From JACCTU01 sp963848525 (GTDB taxonomy: Bacteria; Actinomycetota; Thermoleophilia; Gaiellales; Gaiellaceae), in assembly GCA_963848525.1 (NCBI GenBank), contig CAWKDZ010000005.1, positions 691,339-755,338 of the forward strand: a stretch of 64,000 nucleotides of DNA, written 5' to 3'. Positions 18,151 to 26,866 of the stretch are shown in pieces (position 1 is the stretch's first letter; every line of letters starts with the position of its first letter). A program made the position numbers and the translations under genes. The notes under the pieces are model-generated. The model saw only the letters and a program-made list of their open reading frames with translations, ran no database searches and had not been told where the DNA came from.

Positions 18151-18330
18151 ATGAAGTTCAGAAACCGGGTCAAGCTCGACACGTCGCAGGTCCAGGACCC
18201 TCGAGGGATGGGGCGGGTGACGCCCGAGGCGTGGACACACGGCTCGTCGGCGCAGCGCCAGCAGTGGTTCAGCATGGGCTACGAGAGCGACCGTGTCGGC
18301 GCCTGCGACACGTTCCGCGGCGAGATCTGA
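18151..18330 (+). pseudogene. Internally deleted neutral zinc metallopeptidase (PF04228-like) remnant
   Basis: This is a 59-residue frame. The first 20 residues (MKFRNRVKLDTSQVQDPRG) look like the cytoplasmic leader of YpfJ/PF04228 peptidases, and the last 37 (VTPEAWTHGSSAQRQQWF onward, ending in CDTF) match the conserved C-terminus of the same family. The roughly 200 residues between, including the membrane anchor and the HExxH zinc site, are absent, yet the frame is kept. The junction is near 18205-18216. It is either a true in-frame deletion or an assembly collapse; as it stands the product cannot be a peptidase. Confidence 0.6.
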
Positions 18331-18333
18331 CCG

Positions 18334-19710
18334 ATGCCCGGCCGGCGCATACGAGTCGCTCCACCGACGGCGTTGCGGGAGGGGCTGGACGCGATCCACC
18401 GCGAGGCGGACGTGCCCGAGGACTTCCCGCCGGACGTGCACGCCGAGGCCGTCGCCGCGGCCGGCCGGCCGCCGACCGGCGAGCGCCGCGACCTGCCGTT
18501 CGTGACGATCGACCCGCCCGGCTCGCGCGACCTCGACCAGGCCATGCACATCGAGCGCCGCAGCGACGGACATCGCGTGCACTACGCGATCGCCGACGTG
18601 GCCGCGTTCGTCACGCCCGGCGGCCCGTTGGACCGCGACACCCACGCGCGCGGCGTGACGATCTACGCGCCGGATACCAAGACGCCGCTCCACCCGCCCG
18701 CGTTGTCGGAGGGCGCCGGCAGCCTGCTGCCGGGAGAGTGGCGACCGGCGGTGCTGTGGACGTTCGACCTGGACGCGGCCGGCGAGCTCACGGCCACCGA
18801 GGTCGTCCGCACGCAGGTGCGCAGCGTCGCACAGCACACCTACGAGGACGTGCCGGGAGACCTCGAGGAGGTGCTGCGCGAGGTCGGCGAGCGCCGGCTG
18901 GCGCTCGAGCGCGCGCGCGGCGGCGTGCGCCTTGCGGTTCCGGAGCAGGAGGTGGTCAAGGAGGACGGAAGCTGGACCGTGCAATACCGGGCGCCGCTGC
19001 CGAGCGAGGAGTACAACGCGCAGATCTCGCTGCTCACCGGCATGGCGGCCGCGACGCTCATGCTCCGCGCCGGCTGTGGCATCCTCCGGACGCAGCCGCC
19101 GCCGGACGAGGGTGCGCTCGCGCGACTGCGGCGCCAGGCTGCGGCGCTCGGCGTCGACTGGCCGGCCGACACCTCCTACCCCGAGTTCGTCCGCGCGCTC
19201 GACCCGACTCACCCCCGCCACGCGGCCGTCATGCACGAGGCGACCGGCGTCGCCGGCGCTGCGGGCTACACGGCGTTCGACGGCGCACCGCCCGCCGACG
19301 CGTGGCATTTCGCCGTCGCCGCCTCGTACGCGCACGCGACCGCGCCGCTGCGGCGCCTGCAGGACCGTTACGTGTCCGAGTGCTGCCTGGCCGCTGCCGC
19401 GGGGACGTCGCCGCCGGCGTGGGTCCGCGCCGGGCTGGACGAGCTGCCGGCGGCGATGGCGGCGGGCCAGCGACGGGCGAACACGGTCGAGCGGGCCATC
19501 GTCGACCTCGTCGAGGCCGTCCTGCTCGCCGGGCGCGAGGGCGAGCGCTTCGACGCCGTCGTCATCGACGACAAGCGCATCCAGCTCCGGGACCCCGCCG
19601 TCCGCGGCCGCCTCGAGGAGGACTGCCCACCGCCCGGCAGCGAAGTCGCGGTGCGACTCGACCGAGCCGATCCGGCCACGCGCTCGGTCGCCTTCTCGGT
19701 CCACCCGTGA
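18334..19710 (+). CDS. RNB-domain ribonuclease (short RNase II/R-like)
   Basis: This is a 458-residue protein made almost only of an RNB catalytic domain. The magnesium-binding motif TIDPPGSRDLDQAMHIE is intact, and YAHATAPLRRLQDRYV is the second conserved block. The flanking cold-shock and S1 RNA-binding domains of full RNase R are missing, as is usual for the actinobacterial short form. It should degrade RNA 3' to 5'. The start ATG lies three bases after the preceding remnant gene. A tRNA-Ser gene follows on the opposite strand. Confidence 0.88.
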   Translation: MPGRRIRVAPPTALREGLDAIHREADVPEDFPPDVHAEAVAAAGRPPTGERRDLPFVTIDPPGSRDLDQAMHIERRSDGHRVHYAIADVAAFVTPGGPLDRDTHARGVTIYAPDTKTPLHPPALSEGAGSLLPGEWRPAVLWTFDLDAAGELTATEVVRTQVRSVAQHTYEDVPGDLEEVLREVGERRLALERARGGVRLAVPEQEVVKEDGSWTVQYRAPLPSEEYNAQISLLTGMAAATLMLRAGCGILRTQPPPDEGALARLRRQAAALGVDWPADTSYPEFVRALDPTHPRHAAVMHEATGVAGAAGYTAFDGAPPADAWHFAVAASYAHATAPLRRLQDRYVSECCLAAAAGTSPPAWVRAGLDELPAAMAAGQRRANTVERAIVDLVEAVLLAGREGERFDAVVIDDKRIQLRDPAVRGRLEEDCPPPGSEVAVRLDRADPATRSVAFSVHP

Positions 19711-19718
19711 TCAGCAGC

Positions 19719-19809
19719 GGAGAGGGAGGGATTCGAACCCTCGGACGAGGTTGACCCCCGTCACACGATTTCCAGTCGTGCCCGTTCAGCCGCTCCGGCA
19801 CCTCTCCTG
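19719..19809 (-). tRNA. tRNA-Ser(GGA)
   Basis: A 91-base class II tRNA is read on the minus strand. The acceptor arms GGAGAGG (19803-19809) and its partner (19719-19725) pair fully. The anticodon loop CTGGAAA gives anticodon GGA, decoding UCC/UCU. The T arm contains GGTTCGAATCC, and the long variable arm is present. CCA is not encoded. Confidence 0.95.
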
Positions 19810-19833
19810 GAGCGGGTGGAGACTAGCGCGCTC

Positions 19834-21027
19834 TCAGACCCGCCAGTCACCGTTGACGAGCACCGGCACGCGCTCGCCGTCGGCGGTGATCCCGGTGACC
19901 GTCATCTCCAGCGAGCCGATCATGAAGTCGATGTGGATCTGGCTCTCGTTGGAGGCGCTCGGGTCGTCGAGCAGGAACGGGAACCCCTGGCCGAGGGCGA
20001 CGTGGCTGGAGGCGTTCTCGTCGATCAGGGTGTCGTAGAAGACGGTGTCGAGCTTGCCGATCCGGCCCTCGCGGTCGACGAGCGCGATCTCCCCGAGGCG
20101 AGCCGCGCCCTCGTCGTGCTCGACGATCGTGCGCATCGTGTCCTCGGCGCTGTCGGCGTCGATCTGCACCGCGCGGCCGCCCTCGAAGCGCACGCGCAGG
20201 TTGCGGACGACCGTCCCGTCGGCCAGGACGAGCGGCGTGGTCGAGGTCACGTGGCCTTCGGTGCGCATCGGATCGGGGGTCGTGAACACCTCTTCGCTCG
20301 GGAGGTTCGGCATGTGCTCGATGCCGTCGATCGTCTCGAAGCGCGCCGCCTGCCAGGTGGCGCCGGGGAGCAGCCCGACGATGAGGTCGGTGCCGGGCGC
20401 CTCGTAGTGCAGGGCGTCGAAGCTGCGCTCGCCGAGGCGGCCGGCGACGGCCACGAGCGTGTCCATGCGCTCGCGCCAGGCGGCGATCGGGTCGGCCTCG
20501 TCGAGTCGGAGCACGTGGACGACGTGGCCCTCGAGCTTGGCGAGCGCCTCGCCAGAGTCGAGGTCGGGGAAGACGAGCGTCGCCCATGCCGGCGACGGGC
20601 ACGGGATGATCGACCAGTTCGTCGTGCGGTCGTTGACGACCTGGCCGGACTCCTTGACGGCGGGCAGCCGGTCCTTGCCCGACCGGATCGGGTCGAGGTC
20701 CTCGAGCAGGCCCGGCGCCGACGGCCCGGACAGGCCGATGCGGGCGGCCCGCTGGTCGCCGAGCGCGAGGATCCGCTCCCCGTACCAGTCGGGGACGAAG
20801 TCGAGCGTCTCCTCGCGCGCGTGCGCGACGCGCGCGCGCTTGACCCACGGGTCGAACCACGCGACGTCGACGAACTTCGCTCCGCGCCGGTACGCGCTGG
20901 CCGCGATCGCCCGGGTCAGATCCTCCTTCCCGGGCTCGCAGGAGACGGACACGATCTGGTCCTCCTGCACGTTGGCCCCGAACCCGACCACGAGGTCGGC
21001 GAGCCGCTCGAGCATCGCATCGTCCAT
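19834..21027 (-). CDS. M29 family aminopeptidase
   Basis: This is a 397-residue enzyme of the thermophilic aminopeptidase T/AmpS family. The metal ligands characteristic of M29 can be seen: Glu in NLPSEEVFT, Glu in LGEIALVD, His in ASSHVALG, and His-x-His-x-Asp-like QIHIDF. It releases N-terminal amino acids and acts as a cytoplasmic dimer in known members. No signal peptide is visible. It is the next gene on the minus strand after the ECF sigma gene, about 30 bases apart. Confidence 0.9.
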   Translation of the reverse strand: MDDAMLERLADLVVGFGANVQEDQIVSVSCEPGKEDLTRAIAASAYRRGAKFVDVAWFDPWVKRARVAHAREETLDFVPDWYGERILALGDQRAARIGLSGPSAPGLLEDLDPIRSGKDRLPAVKESGQVVNDRTTNWSIIPCPSPAWATLVFPDLDSGEALAKLEGHVVHVLRLDEADPIAAWRERMDTLVAVAGRLGERSFDALHYEAPGTDLIVGLLPGATWQAARFETIDGIEHMPNLPSEEVFTTPDPMRTEGHVTSTTPLVLADGTVVRNLRVRFEGGRAVQIDADSAEDTMRTIVEHDEGAARLGEIALVDREGRIGKLDTVFYDTLIDENASSHVALGQGFPFLLDDPSASNESQIHIDFMIGSLEMTVTGITADGERVPVLVNGDWRV

Positions 21028-21056
21028 CGGCGGACCCTACCCGCCTCGGCGACGAA

Positions 21057-22017
21057 TCAGGGCTCGCGGATGCGCTCCGGCAAACCGAAGCGTGGGAAGA
21101 GCGCCGGCGTGCGGAAGGCGGTGACGTCGGTGATCCGCTCGCCGCTCGAGGCTGAGGACGTCGAGCGCGAGCGGAAGGTAGGCGCCCGAGGCGGGGTCGA
21201 GCAGGTAGGTGGCGAGCGCCGGCTGCCCGTTGGCGCGCGTGGCGAGGTAGCGCAGCCGCGGCGGCGGGCCGCCTGGCATCAGCCACGAACCGGCGATCGC
21301 CTCCCGCCCCTCGTAGCGGTCGGGGTACGGCGGCATCGAGAAGGTGGCGTCGTCGGCGAGCAGGTCCAGGATCGCGTCGACCTCGCCGCGCTCGAAAGCA
21401 TCGGCGAAGCGCTCCACGATCTCCCGCAGCCGACGGTCGCCGAGCGTGCGCAGCGTGGCCTGCTGGCTGCGCTCGGGGAGCCGCTCGGCGACCGTCCGGC
21501 GGGCGCGGAGGAGCGCGCCGTTGACCGACGCGACGGTGGTCTCGAGCGACTCGGCGGCCTCCTTCGCCGAGAACCCGAGCACGTCGCGCGCGATCAGCGC
21601 GGCCCGCTGCCGCGGGGGAAGGTGCTGGAGCGCCGCCATGAACGCCAGCTCGAGCGCCTCGCGCCGCTCGTAGCGCGCCTCGGGGGCGGCGTGGCCATCC
21701 TCGACAGCTGCGTCGGGATACGGCTCGATCCACAGCGTCGCCTCCCGCTCCTCGGCTTCGTAGTCGATCGGCAGGACCCGCTTGGGGCGGCGGGCGATCG
21801 CGTCGAGGCAGACGTTGGTCGCGATCCGGTACAGCCACGTGCGCAGCGAGCTGCGTCCGCGGAACCCGGGCAGCCCTCGCCACGCGCGCAGGAGCGTGTC
21901 CTGGAGCGCGTCGTCGGCGTCGTGCAGCGAGCCGAGCATGCGGTAGCAGTGCGCGTGCAGCTCCGCGCGCTGCTCCTCGACGAGGTCATCGAAGGCGGTG
22001 TCCACGAGGGCGCTCAT
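21057..22017 (-). CDS. ECF sigma factor with SnoaL-like C-terminal domain (TIGR02960/SigJ type), one frameshift
   Basis: Sigma-70 region 2 (AHCYRMLGSLHDADDALQDT) and region 4 (LPPRQRAALIARDVLGFSAK) are followed by an NTF2/SnoaL-like domain with DDATFSMPPYPDRYEG. This architecture is typical of the large ECF subgroup that carries its own regulatory domain instead of an anti-sigma factor. The reading frame shifts near 21141-21150: past LDVLSLE the family C-terminus continues in another frame as GERITDVTAFRTPALFPRFG and stops at 21057. One extra G explains it. The start is taken at MSALVD rather than a longer upstream start. Confidence 0.85.
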
Positions 22018-22100
22018 CACCACGTTAGACCGAGGGCGCGGTCGGGACTCACTGCGCGTGCGGTGAATCTCGCCGGGGCCCGCAGTCAAACCGGAGCGGG

Positions 22101-22463
22101 ATGAGTTCGGCCGTCACCAACCCGGTGGTCCACCTGGAGCTGCGCACCGACGACCTGCCGCGCGCGTGCGCCTTCTACACGCGGCTGTTCGGCTGGACCG
22201 CCGAGAGCGTGCGCGTTGGCCCGAGCCTCTACATCTCGCTCAACCTGGGCGAGGGGATCGAGGGCGGCGTGGTCGAGCGCGAGGTCGAGCGCCCGCTCTG
22301 GCTGCCGTACGTCGAGGTGCCGGACATCGCGTGTGCCACCGAGCAGGGACGCCGCCTCGGCGCGACCGTGCTGCTCGAGCCGCGCGAGGGCCCGGCGGGC
22401 TGGCGCAGCGTGCTGGCGCCGCCCGCAGGAGCCGAGATCGCGCTCTGGCAGCCCAAGCTCTGA
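22101..22463 (+). CDS. VOC-family (glyoxalase fold) protein
   Basis: This is a 120-residue single VOC module pair: HLELRTDDLPRACAFYTRLFGW at the start and EIALWQPK at the end are typical of glyoxalase/bleomycin-resistance-type proteins. The metal-binding His/Glu positions seem partly kept (His near residue 11, Glu in AEIALWQ). The substrate is unknown. It is divergent from the ECF sigma gene, with an 83-base gap. Confidence 0.8.
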   Translation: MSSAVTNPVVHLELRTDDLPRACAFYTRLFGWTAESVRVGPSLYISLNLGEGIEGGVVEREVERPLWLPYVEVPDIACATEQGRRLGATVLLEPREGPAGWRSVLAPPAGAEIALWQPKL

Positions 22464-22502
22464 CTTGACCTCGAGCGCGGTTGAGGCCGTAGCGTGGTCG
22501 CG

Positions 22503-23033
22503 ATGCCCTCCTTGCGCACACGTCCGGCACCTTCGCGATCGGTGGCGAGCTGCCCGTCCACCGGCTGGGGTTCGGCGCCATGCGGCTCCCCGGCGTGCGG
22601 GGGGAGCCGGCGCCGAGGGAGGCCCGCGAGGCGCTGCTCGAGGCCGTCCGGCTGGGCATCGACCTGATCGACACCGCGCGCGCATACGGGCGCTCGGAGG
22701 AGATGATCGCCGACGCGCTCCACCCGTATCCCGAGGGCCTCGTGATCGCGACCAAGGGCGGGCTGGCGCGCGGCGGCGACCCCGACGGGCGGCCCGAGCG
22801 GCTGCGCGCGGACTGCGAGACGAGCCTGCGGCGCCTGCGCGTCGACCGCATCGACCTCTGGCAGCTGCACCCGATCGATCCCGGCGTGCCGCTCGAGGAG
22901 CAGTTCGGCGACCATCCGCGAGCTGCAGGACGAGGGCAAGATCCGCTTCGTGGGTGTTTCGGAGGTGACGGTCGAGGAGCTCGCCCGCGCCCGCGAGCTC
23001 GTGGAGATCGTGAGCGTTCAGAACCGCTGGAAG
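22503..23033 (+). pseudogene. Aldo/keto reductase, frameshifted and missing its C-terminal third
   Basis: The N-terminus MPSLRT is followed, in a second frame, by GELPVHRLGFGAMRLPG, then LIDTARAYGRSEEMIADAL (catalytic Asp and Tyr) and VIATKGGLARG with the catalytic Lys. A third frame from about 22912 carries the continuation IRELQDEGKIRFVGVSEVTV and ends after VSVQNRW. About 110 C-terminal residues, including the cofactor-binding loop, are missing, because the sequence runs directly into a fragment of a gene on the other strand. Shifts lie near 22515 and 22912. Confidence 0.75.
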
Positions 23034-23095
23034 TCGCCCGTCAGCTCGTGGATCCGCCAGGGCCGGGAGGTGTGCGCGTTGTTCGGTAGTCGCAT
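23030..23095 (-). pseudogene. 5' fragment of a DUF2867-like gene
   Basis: Reading on the minus strand from ATG at 23095 gives MRLPNNAHTSRPWRIHELT and then GDF, which I recognise as the start of DUF2867-type proteins (SRPWRIHE). After about 22 residues the sequence becomes the reverse complement of the aldo/keto reductase. So two convergent genes appear to have lost their 3' ends in one deletion. The family call rests on a short segment and memory. Confidence 0.45.
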
Positions 23096-23118
23096 TCGTG
23101 AGCCTCCGTCTGCATCCG

Positions 23119-23684
23119 TCACAGCGTTTGCGCGAGCCGCCCGGCGCGGTATCCGCGTCGCTCGCCGAGTCGAGCGAGGGCGGGGAACAGGAGCCGCTGC
23201 AGCCGGCGCCGGCGGGAACGGCGGGAAGCCGAGCACGACCATCTCGCGGTAGCGCTCCGCCATCAGCGCGCCCGCGAGCAGCGCACCCGGTGTCTTCGGC
23301 AGGGCATGGCGGGTGAGCATGCCGGCGCGGCCGAGCGCTGCCGCGTCCTCGAGGAACTCCTGCAGCGTCGAGGGCGGCCGGGCCTGGCAGACGATGTGGA
23401 CGGCCTGGTCGCTGCGGTTGCGGTAGGCGTGCCGGACGCCCGCGGCGACCACCACCGTCTCGCCGGGAGCGGCGGTCTGCCACCTCCTCCCCGCGAGGAA
23501 GCTCGGCTCGCCCTCGAGGACCTCGAAGCGCTCCTCCATCGCGGGGTGTACGTGCGGGGTGACGCCGCCACCGGGATCGACCCAGATCGTCGACGTGGAG
23601 GACCTCGCCGCCATCCGTGTCGGTCGTGCGCCGGAAGCTGAATCGCTGCCGCAGCGTCGGGTCTTCGATCACCTGATCAGGCAT
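23119..23684 (-). CDS. Cupin-domain protein, two frameshifts
   Basis: The N-terminus MPDQVIEDPTLRQRFSFRRT runs to a shift near 23590, then WVDPGGGVTPHVHPAMEERF and VVVAAGVRHAYRN give the two cupin motifs with metal-binding His residues. A second shift near 23207 restores the C-terminus LQRLLFPALARLGERRGYRAG with stop at 23119. It is probably a small metal-dependent dioxygenase or binding protein. It is divergent from the TetR gene at 23744, with a short inverted repeat in the 60-base gap, so it may be the regulator's target. Confidence 0.75.
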
Positions 23685-23717
23685 CCCGTCTCCTCGCTCG
23701 CATAAGCTAGTCCGAAG

Positions 23718-23731
23718 TAGGTTACTACCTA
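23718..23731. promoter_or_regulatory. Candidate TetR operator
   Basis: TAGGT and ACCTA arms are separated by TACT. The site lies between the cupin gene (minus) and the TetR gene (plus), 13 bases before the latter's TTG start. It is small, and could act on both promoters. Confidence 0.4.
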
Positions 23732-23743
23732 GGGAGCATTAGG

Positions 23744-24379
23744 TTGGCTCGGAGAGAAGCGGCCGCGGCACGCCCCAGGCGGCGGCTGAGCGCGGAAGCG
23801 CGGCGCGAGGTGATCGAGCTCGCGGCGCTCGAGGTGTTCGCCGAGCGCGGCTATCACGGTGCCTCGATCGAAGCGATCGCGCGCCGGTCGGGCGTCACGC
23901 CGCCGGTGATCTACGACCACTTCGCATCGAAGCTCGAACTGCACAAGCGCCTGCTCGAGCGCACGCGGGACGAGCTGCTGGAGATGTGGCGCGACCAGCT
24001 CTCCGGCGAGGAGCCGGCGGCGGAGCGGATTCCCCGCGCGCTCGACGCCTGGGCCCGCTATGTCGAGGAGCATCCCTACGCGCCGCGGATGTTCTTCCAC
24101 GAGACCACGGGCGTCGCGGAGATCCGCGCGATCCACGAGCAGGTGCAAGGGGAGGCGCGGGCGGCGCTCGCCGCGATCCTCGGCGCCGAGCCCGGCGCCG
24201 AGAACATCGCGGGCTCAGCCGACGCCGAGTCGATCGAGATGGCGGCCGAGGTGATCCGGGCCGGCCTCACCGGGCTGGCGATCTGGTGGAGCGACCACCC
24301 GCACGTCCCGCGCGAGCAGATCGTCACCACGGCCGTGAACGCGATCTGGATCGGCTTCGAGCGCGTCCTCGCGGAGTGA
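23744..24379 (+). CDS. TetR-family transcriptional regulator
   Basis: This is a 211-residue regulator. The helix-turn-helix is typical: LAALEVFAERGYHGASIEAI followed by SGVTPPVIYDHFASKLEL. The helical C-terminal ligand domain has no recognisable specificity. The start is TTG with AGGGAG upstream; no better ATG exists in frame. It is divergent from the cupin gene. It ends six bases before a tRNA-Ser gene. Confidence 0.88.
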   Translation: MARREAAAARPRRRLSAEARREVIELAALEVFAERGYHGASIEAIARRSGVTPPVIYDHFASKLELHKRLLERTRDELLEMWRDQLSGEEPAAERIPRALDAWARYVEEHPYAPRMFFHETTGVAEIRAIHEQVQGEARAALAAILGAEPGAENIAGSADAESIEMAAEVIRAGLTGLAIWWSDHPHVPREQIVTTAVNAIWIGFERVLAE

Positions 24380-24384
24380 TCAGC

Positions 24385-24473
24385 GGAGGGGGTGGGATTC
24401 GAACCCACGGTACCGGGGTTACCGGCACAACGGTTTTCGAGACCGCCCGATTCAACCACTCTCGCACCCCTCC
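24385..24473 (-). tRNA. tRNA-Ser(CGA)
   Basis: An 89-base class II tRNA lies on the minus strand. The acceptor stem GGAGGGG pairs fully with CCCCTCC (24467-24473 in plus orientation). The anticodon loop CTCGAAA gives CGA, decoding UCG. The T arm has GGTTCGAATCC, and a long variable arm is present. CCA is not encoded. The gene follows tadA on the same strand. Confidence 0.95.
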
Positions 24474-24497
24474 GGGAGCGACTGTGGAGGGTAGCGA

Positions 24498-24962
24498 TCA
24501 GCGACGGCGGCGGAAGAACGTACGGAGGAGCGAAGCGGCCTCTTCGGCGAGGACCCCGGCGATGACCTCGGGGCGGTGGTTGAGGCGCGGCTCGGCGAGG
24601 ATGTCGAGCACCGAGCCGGCCGCTCCGGCCTTCGGGTCGTCGGTGCCGTAGACGAGGTGCGGAACGCGGCCGAGGACGATCGCTCCCGCGCACATCGCGC
24701 AGGGTTCGAGCGTGACGTAGAGGGTCGTGTCGAGCAGGCGCCAGGAGCCGAGCGCGCGAGCGGCCTCGCGGATCGCGAGCATCTCCGCGTGGGCGCTCGG
24801 GTCTGCCCGCAGCTCGCGCTCGTTGTGGCCCGCGCCGATCACCTCGCCCGCGTGCACGACGACCGCGCCGACCGGCACGTCGTCGTGCTCGAGCGCGCGC
24901 TCGGCCTCGCGCAGGGCCAGGCGCATGAAGTACTCGTCGCTGTCGTCAATCGGGAATGACAC
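24498..24962 (-). CDS. tadA: tRNA-specific adenosine deaminase
   Basis: This is a 154-residue zinc deaminase with His58-x-Glu60 (SAHAEML) and Cys88/Cys91 (LEPCAMCAGA), the full catalytic set. It converts A34 of tRNA-Arg(ACG) to inosine, allowing CGN decoding. Length and motifs fit TadA better than guanine or cytosine deaminases, and its place just upstream of tRNA-Ser on the same strand supports a tRNA role. No signal peptide. Confidence 0.88.
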   Translation of the reverse strand: MSFPIDDSDEYFMRLALREAERALEHDDVPVGAVVVHAGEVIGAGHNERELRADPSAHAEMLAIREAARALGSWRLLDTTLYVTLEPCAMCAGAIVLGRVPHLVYGTDDPKAGAAGSVLDILAEPRLNHRPEVIAGVLAEEAASLLRTFFRRRR

Positions 24963-24973
24963 GGGTCAGGGGG

Positions 24974-25002
24974 TTGTCGCGTAACTTCAGGGTGCCGACA
25001 AT
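24974..25002 (+). promoter_or_regulatory. Possible promoter for the subtilase gene
   Basis: TTGTCG (24974-24979), a 17-base spacer, and GACAAT (24997-25002) each match four of six consensus positions. The region is in the 77-base gap between tadA and the subtilase start. Confidence 0.3.
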
Positions 25003-25039
25003 GTTCCTACGTGAGGCGCAGTGCACGCGCCTGCGCCCC

Positions 25040-26416
25040 ATGCACTCCCGGTCTCGCCTCCTCCCCGCCCTCGCCACCGCCGCCGCGCTGCTCGCGGCGC
25101 CGTCGGCTGCCGCGGCCGCCGACTACGTGCCGGGAGAGGTGGTCGTGCGCTACCACGCGTCCGCCGAAGGCAAGCAGAAGGCGGTCCAGCGCCAGGCCGG
25201 CGTGGGGCGCGCCCGCACGTTCGCCCCCCGCACCCAGGTGCTCAAGATCCGCGACGGCGAGAGCGTCGCCGACACGGTTCGCGAGCTGCGCGCGCGGCCC
25301 GAGGTGGCGACCGCGGTGCCGAACCAGATCGCCCGCCTCGCGCGCTTCATCCCCGCCGACCGCGGCAACAGCGGCACCCCCCAAGGCTGGCAGTCGCTGC
25401 AGTGGAACTTCCTCGAGGGCGCGGGCGTGAGCGCGCCCGACGCCTGGCAGCACCTGATCGACGTCGGCCGCCCCGGCGGGCGCGGCGCGGTCGTCGCGGT
25501 GCTCGACACCGGCGTCGCGTACGCCAACCGCGGGCGCCGCTTCCGCCGCTCGCCCGACTTCTGGCGCGGCGACTTCGCCCGCGGCTACGACTTCGTCGAC
25601 CGCGATCGCGACCCCAGCGACGAGAACGGCCACGGCACCCACGTCGCGAGCACGATCGGCGAGCGGACCAACAACCAGCTCGGCGTGACCGGCTTGGCGT
25701 ACGGCGCCAAGATCATGCCGATCCGCGTGCTCGACGAGGACGGCGCCGGCGACAGCGTCGACATCACGGCCGCGATCCGCTACGCCGTGCGCCGCGGCGC
25801 GGACGTCATCAACCTCTCGTTCGAGTTCGACGACGGCTTCCGCCAGGTGCGCTCGTCGGAGATCCCCGACGTGCTCGCGGCCCTGCGCTACGCCTACCGC
25901 CAGGGCGTCCTGGTGGTGGCGGCGGCCGGCAACCAGGCGCGGCGCGCGATCGCCTACCCGGCTCGCAGCCCGTACACGATGGCGGTCGGCGCGACCACCG
26001 AGCACGCGTGCCTGGCCGACTACTCGAACATCGGCCGCGGGCTCGACATCGTCGCCCCCGGAGGCGGCGCGGACGACACCAACGACCCGGCCTGCCCGCC
26101 GGGAGCGCCGGCCGGGCGCGACATCATCCAGATGACCTACCCGTGGGCCTCGGGTTACGACGCCGCGCGCGCTCGCTCGAGCTACCGCCGCTTCGGCCTG
26201 CCGGGAGGCTTCGTCGGCACCTCGATGGCCTCCCCGCACGTGGCGGCGACCGCCGCGCTGGTCGTCTCGTCGCAGGTGATCGGTCGCGCCCCCTCGCCGA
26301 AGGCGCTCATGCTCCACCTGCAGGCGACCGCCACCGACACCGGCGTCGCCGGGTTCGACTCGCGCTACGGCGCCGGGCGGCTCAACGCCGCCGCGGCGAC
26401 CGCGCCGCCGGGCTAG
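25040..26416 (+). CDS. Secreted S8 (subtilisin-like) serine protease
   Basis: This is a 458-residue pre-pro-protein from the ATG at 25040, chosen because it gives a normal signal peptide (MHSRSRLL then an Ala-rich core). A propeptide of about 85 residues (YVPGEVVVRYHA) precedes the catalytic domain. Triad residues: Asp156 in VVAVLDTGVAY, His198 in ENGHGTHVAS, and Ser in GTSMASPHVAA. It is expected to be exported and self-processed. There is no C-terminal anchor. Its last four bases overlap the convergent universal stress gene. Confidence 0.9.
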   Translation: MHSRSRLLPALATAAALLAAPSAAAAADYVPGEVVVRYHASAEGKQKAVQRQAGVGRARTFAPRTQVLKIRDGESVADTVRELRARPEVATAVPNQIARLARFIPADRGNSGTPQGWQSLQWNFLEGAGVSAPDAWQHLIDVGRPGGRGAVVAVLDTGVAYANRGRRFRRSPDFWRGDFARGYDFVDRDRDPSDENGHGTHVASTIGERTNNQLGVTGLAYGAKIMPIRVLDEDGAGDSVDITAAIRYAVRRGADVINLSFEFDDGFRQVRSSEIPDVLAALRYAYRQGVLVVAAAGNQARRAIAYPARSPYTMAVGATTEHACLADYSNIGRGLDIVAPGGGADDTNDPACPPGAPAGRDIIQMTYPWASGYDAARARSSYRRFGLPGGFVGTSMASPHVAATAALVVSSQVIGRAPSPKALMLHLQATATDTGVAGFDSRYGAGRLNAAAATAPPG

Positions 26417-26856
26417 GTCGTCCGGATGATCAGCACCGAGCAGGGCGCGTGGTGGGAGACCTTGTTCGGCACCGAGCCGAGCAGGAAGCGCTTCGCGCCG
26501 GTCATGCCCTTGTTGCCGACCACGATCAGGTCGGCGCCCCGCTCCTCCGCGACGTCGAGGATCGCGTCCGCGGGGTCGCCCTCGCGGGCGTAGGTGCTGA
26601 TCTCCACGCCCGCGCCCTCGACCCGCTCGGCGGCGTCGCGCAGCGTGGCCTCGACGTCCTCGCGCGGGTTGACCATCCACTGCAGATCCTCGGGCGCCTG
26701 GCGGGCCTCCTCGCGCAGCCGCTGACCCGCCACGGGCTCGTAGGCGGACACGAGGTCGATCCTCGCGCCGACCGCCTTGGCCAGCTCGACCGCCTCGCGG
26801 ACCGCCTCCCCGGCCGTCTGCGACCCGTCGGTGCCCACCACGATCGACTGGAACAT
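26413..26856 (-). CDS. Universal stress protein (UspA family)
   Basis: This is a 147-residue single-domain Usp: starts IVVGTDGSQTAGEAVREAVELA and ends with the ATP-binding GNKGMTGAKRFLLGSVPNKV, the G-2x-G-9x-G(S/T) pattern. It probably binds ATP and acts in stress or dormancy responses. It lies downstream of a tiny membrane peptide and a second stress-type protein on the same strand, which suggests one operon. Confidence 0.9.
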   Translation of the reverse strand: MFQSIVVGTDGSQTAGEAVREAVELAKAVGARIDLVSAYEPVAGQRLREEARQAPEDLQWMVNPREDVEATLRDAAERVEGAGVEISTYAREGDPADAILDVAEERGADLIVVGNKGMTGAKRFLLGSVPNKVSHHAPCSVLIIRTT

Positions 26857-26866
26857 GCGACCTCTC

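Noticed and set aside
22503..23684. Insertion sequence or phage remnant as the cause of the damaged region
   Set aside because: No transposase, integrase, terminal inverted repeats or target duplications were seen; the fragments all fit ordinary metabolic genes.
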